From Branchinecta lynchi (lineage: Eukaryota > Arthropoda > Branchiopoda > Anostraca > Branchinectidae), in the NCBI GenBank assembly GCA_023053575.1, contig JAKZAP010000010.1:16862628-16926627 (forward strand): 64,000 nt of DNA, given 5' to 3'. The stretch's first letter is position 1. The number at the start of each line of letters is the position of its first letter. Made by a program: the position numbers and the translations under genes. Shown piece by piece: positions 61,740-64,000 of the stretch. The notes under the pieces were generated by a model. It saw nothing but the letters and a program-made list of their open reading frames with translations. It was not told the DNA's origin and ran no database searches.

Positions 61740-63388
61740 TGTAGTTTCACTGATGTTTTGCTACACTTTTGTTAACTCATGAAAGTAGCCTACTATGTAC
61801 CGTTTTATTTGTTCACTCCTGTGCCACTCGTGCTTTGCCCTCTGCCGGGAGTATTTGATAATTTATGTGTGTATAGTTAGTGAAAAGAATTAACGAGCCT
61901 GAATCTCATTCGACATACAGTACTTCCATAACTAAAACAAAAGTACGACGAACTGAAGTGAAAAAATGCAACTTTAAACTAGTTTGCAGAATTTGATTCC
62001 TTCTGTGTAAAAACAACACCCGATTCATTGATACAGTATATTCATTCAGCAGTCAAAAATGAATGAATACTGTCACCCGTTACGGGCAGTGCTCTCTTAG
62101 GGTGTAGTTAGTTCACAGTGTATTATTTAATTTTGTTAATAAAGAAACTGAAACTGAAACTGAAACTGAGAAACAAACTTCCGGCTTTCTCCCGACAGAA
62201 GCACTATATCTCTCCTCAGTGCAGCATAACATCAGCAGGGTAGCCAACAATTTACCTCCCGACCCGACATAAATGAGATATTCCAGCGTTCGCAGGACCA
62301 TACTCCTGCCCTGGGAAACGAATTTCGGGTGTATAACAAAATCTTCCTTGTCCTTTCCAAGCGTTGTAGCTACCTTAACCTCGCTTCGTAATCGACATTT
62401 TGTCACTGTCTTGGATACACTTGCTTTGTAAGGATTTCGTGGGGCTCCTGTCATTTGATTTCATATGGTTTTTCCATTTTGTTTACAAATCTCATGCCTT
62501 CTTTCTTGTTTTTCCCACCGTCCATGCACATCACCTTGTCTCTCACTTTTGGTTTATGAGGTTTATTCGAGTTATTCAGTCAGTCGCACTTCACTTTAAC
62601 GACTAACTTAAGTAATTTTTACAGGCTAAAATCGGAAAGACCAAGTGAGACAGATACAAATCATATGCGAGTAAAACAGATTTTAAATAAGACGAGTTGC
62701 TGCCAGTCCAAACCCTTCGTTCGAAAAATCGAGAATCCTGTCTCCGAGCTAACGGGGTTATGAAACCAGGTTTAACGACTCGGCTTGCCTTTGAATCACC
62801 CCCCCCCCCCCCTCCGGGCCATCACTGATTGCATTGAATATGTTTTAATCAAAGTTGGAGGGCTAATTCTCAATATGCTATTAATGCTGTTAATGGTATG
62901 CCAAATTTGGGGCTCCTTACGTAATAAAAGGTGATTCATGATTCAAATCTTTAGAGTCAGCCTAGACAGGGGGCCCGAGTGTTACGCATACCCTAACCAG
63001 CATCTGAGATAGTCTGTGTCTGATGTTGGATCTTAAGCTTATCCAAAATCATGTATGTGTGGTAGGTTGGGTGGTCGATCTAAGGCATTATTATAGTATG
63101 GTCAGACAGAATAGTGAACAGGTTACAGATTACAGTATGCCAAATCCTGTGGTAGCCCATTAAAATGTTGTGTGTGATTTAAATCTTTTTTGATGAGTCA
63201 GGAGCCTAGGAGAGTTGTATACTCAAACCAGCATTGTCGTAGCCTGTACGGCATGAGGAACTGTTTGCTGTCTAAAGCATTAGTATTCTGCATGATCAGG
63301 TCTTTTGAAATTAGTGTTGTATATTTTTTTTTATTTTAGCTTTGAAGCTTGTTTACTCAGTTGCTAAGCTGTGCTTGATTCGACGGCA

Positions 63389-63415
63389 ATGGATCAGGAT
63401 ATACGTGAGGATTTG
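63389..63415 (+). CDS. Possible first coding exon of a gene running off the right edge
   Basis: A T-rich acceptor (TTATTTTAG near 63341) is followed by a short leader, ATG at 63389, nine codons (MDQDIREDL) and a donor GTAAGC at 63416. This is the layout of a 5' UTR plus start exon. The coding part is too short to identify. Confidence 0.25.
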
Positions 63416-64000
63416 GTAAGCATTTTTTTGTGGAATTTTGTATGATAATTCATCCGTTGGTCAAAGGAGTCAAATTGGAAGCGTTCTTGCAGTCCCACAA
63501 TGTACATCACAGACCAAGTCAGGAGGTCAAGCTAGGACTTGGTACAACCGTGGGATCATCTGGTGGCGCAATTCAAAAACACTTTTATGGGCAAAGTTCT
63601 GCATAACAGTCATTCAAGAATAAACAAGTGTCCGCTAGGTCTAGCTACCTAGCGTACCGTTTGCTCTTTTGACCCAGTGACGAGACGCATTATAAACTCA
63701 CTTTCATAAAGGGTGTATTTGTATTTATTTTAATTTTGAGCAATGATGGATGGTGTTAGGAATTTGCGAAAAGAAAATGTTCAGTGAAGTACACAATAAT
63801 CATTGCTTCTCCCCATTTCCGCCATATCAAATAGCTCCTTTAAAATGTTCCTCTCAGTTACCTTAAGTCTATGTCAGTTTCTGGATGTTCTGGTCCTATT
63901 TCGGATCTAGGGTCTGCTTGACACAGATCTACCGTCTTTTGTAGGTCACCGTTACTACCAGTCAAGATTTTATGCACGGACAATTTTTGTCCTGCATTGC

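Larger units (their letters stand above)
60831..64000. other. Mostly unique AT-rich DNA
   Basis: Apart from the two weak exon candidates, I see a (GAAACT)4 microsatellite at 62142-62168 after an AATAAA and a C run at 62800-62812. A minus-strand open frame at 62113-62454 has no support beyond length. Confidence 0.35.

Noticed and set aside
62113..62454. 113-codon minus-strand frame
   Set aside because: It ends in a microsatellite-coded SVSVSVS run; the rest has no recognised motif. Could be a decayed exon, but support is too weak.
1..64000. CRISPR arrays, prokaryotic operons, rRNA genes
   Set aside because: None seen. Tandem repeats here have units of 100 bp or more, with no short repeat-spacer pattern.

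Overview
The window is invertebrate (animal) nuclear DNA. It has introns with standard GT-AG signals, several decayed non-LTR retrotransposons (LINEs), many short inverted-repeat DNA elements and long diverged tandem repeats. I see no operons, bacterial ribosome binding sites, CRISPR arrays or rRNA. I cannot name the species. The LINE types and repeat load would suit many marine invertebrates.

The main gene runs on the + strand from 13896 to 45502. I assembled it from seven exons whose splice sites and codon phases all agree, giving a 608-residue secreted protein. It has a signal peptide, a linker, a conserved block, a stretch with ten cysteines and a C-terminal domain laid out like the clan CD cysteine proteases (legumain/GPI8/caspase fold). 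Both positions expected to hold the catalytic residues are changed (His to Pro431, Cys to Ser479). A canonical EF-hand-type calcium loop (442-453) lies between them. It looks like a secreted pseudo-protease. Intron 1 appears to use a GC-AG splice pair.

Other host-gene evidence is fragmentary: one well-bounded internal exon at 2779-3208, a possible exon at 52520-52616, a possible terminal exon at 61518-61739, and a possible first coding exon at 63389-63415 whose gene would continue to the right of the window.

Layout: 1-2120, family B tandem repeat (three ~140-bp sub-repeats per ~425-bp unit); 2779-3208, orphan exon; 3298-4330, family B with a terminal hairpin; 4447-5385, family G elements; 5385-7265, broken minus-strand LINE; 7517-7663, near-perfect hairpin; 7735-8953, inverted family B; 9735-11105, family A (ends near GGGATCCC); 11796-12152, foldback element; 12153-13895, mostly low-repeat upstream region with a CCAAT box; 13896-45502, the gene, whose introns carry family A copies, LINE fragments and MITEs; 45637-45908, MITE with an 8-bp target duplication; 46410-48890, family B; 49941-50270, LINE ORF1; 50380-52050, two tandem repeats; 52617-56280, LINE ORF2 (endonuclease, RT, C-terminal region), frameshifted and interrupted; 56440-57870, family B remnants; 57885-60570, three foldback elements; 60590-64000, mostly unique AT-rich DNA with weak exon candidates.

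Nothing here works as an operon. The gene is a single-product locus inside a dense transposon landscape. Several repeats end within a few tens of bases of its splice acceptors, so insertions may have shaped its introns.
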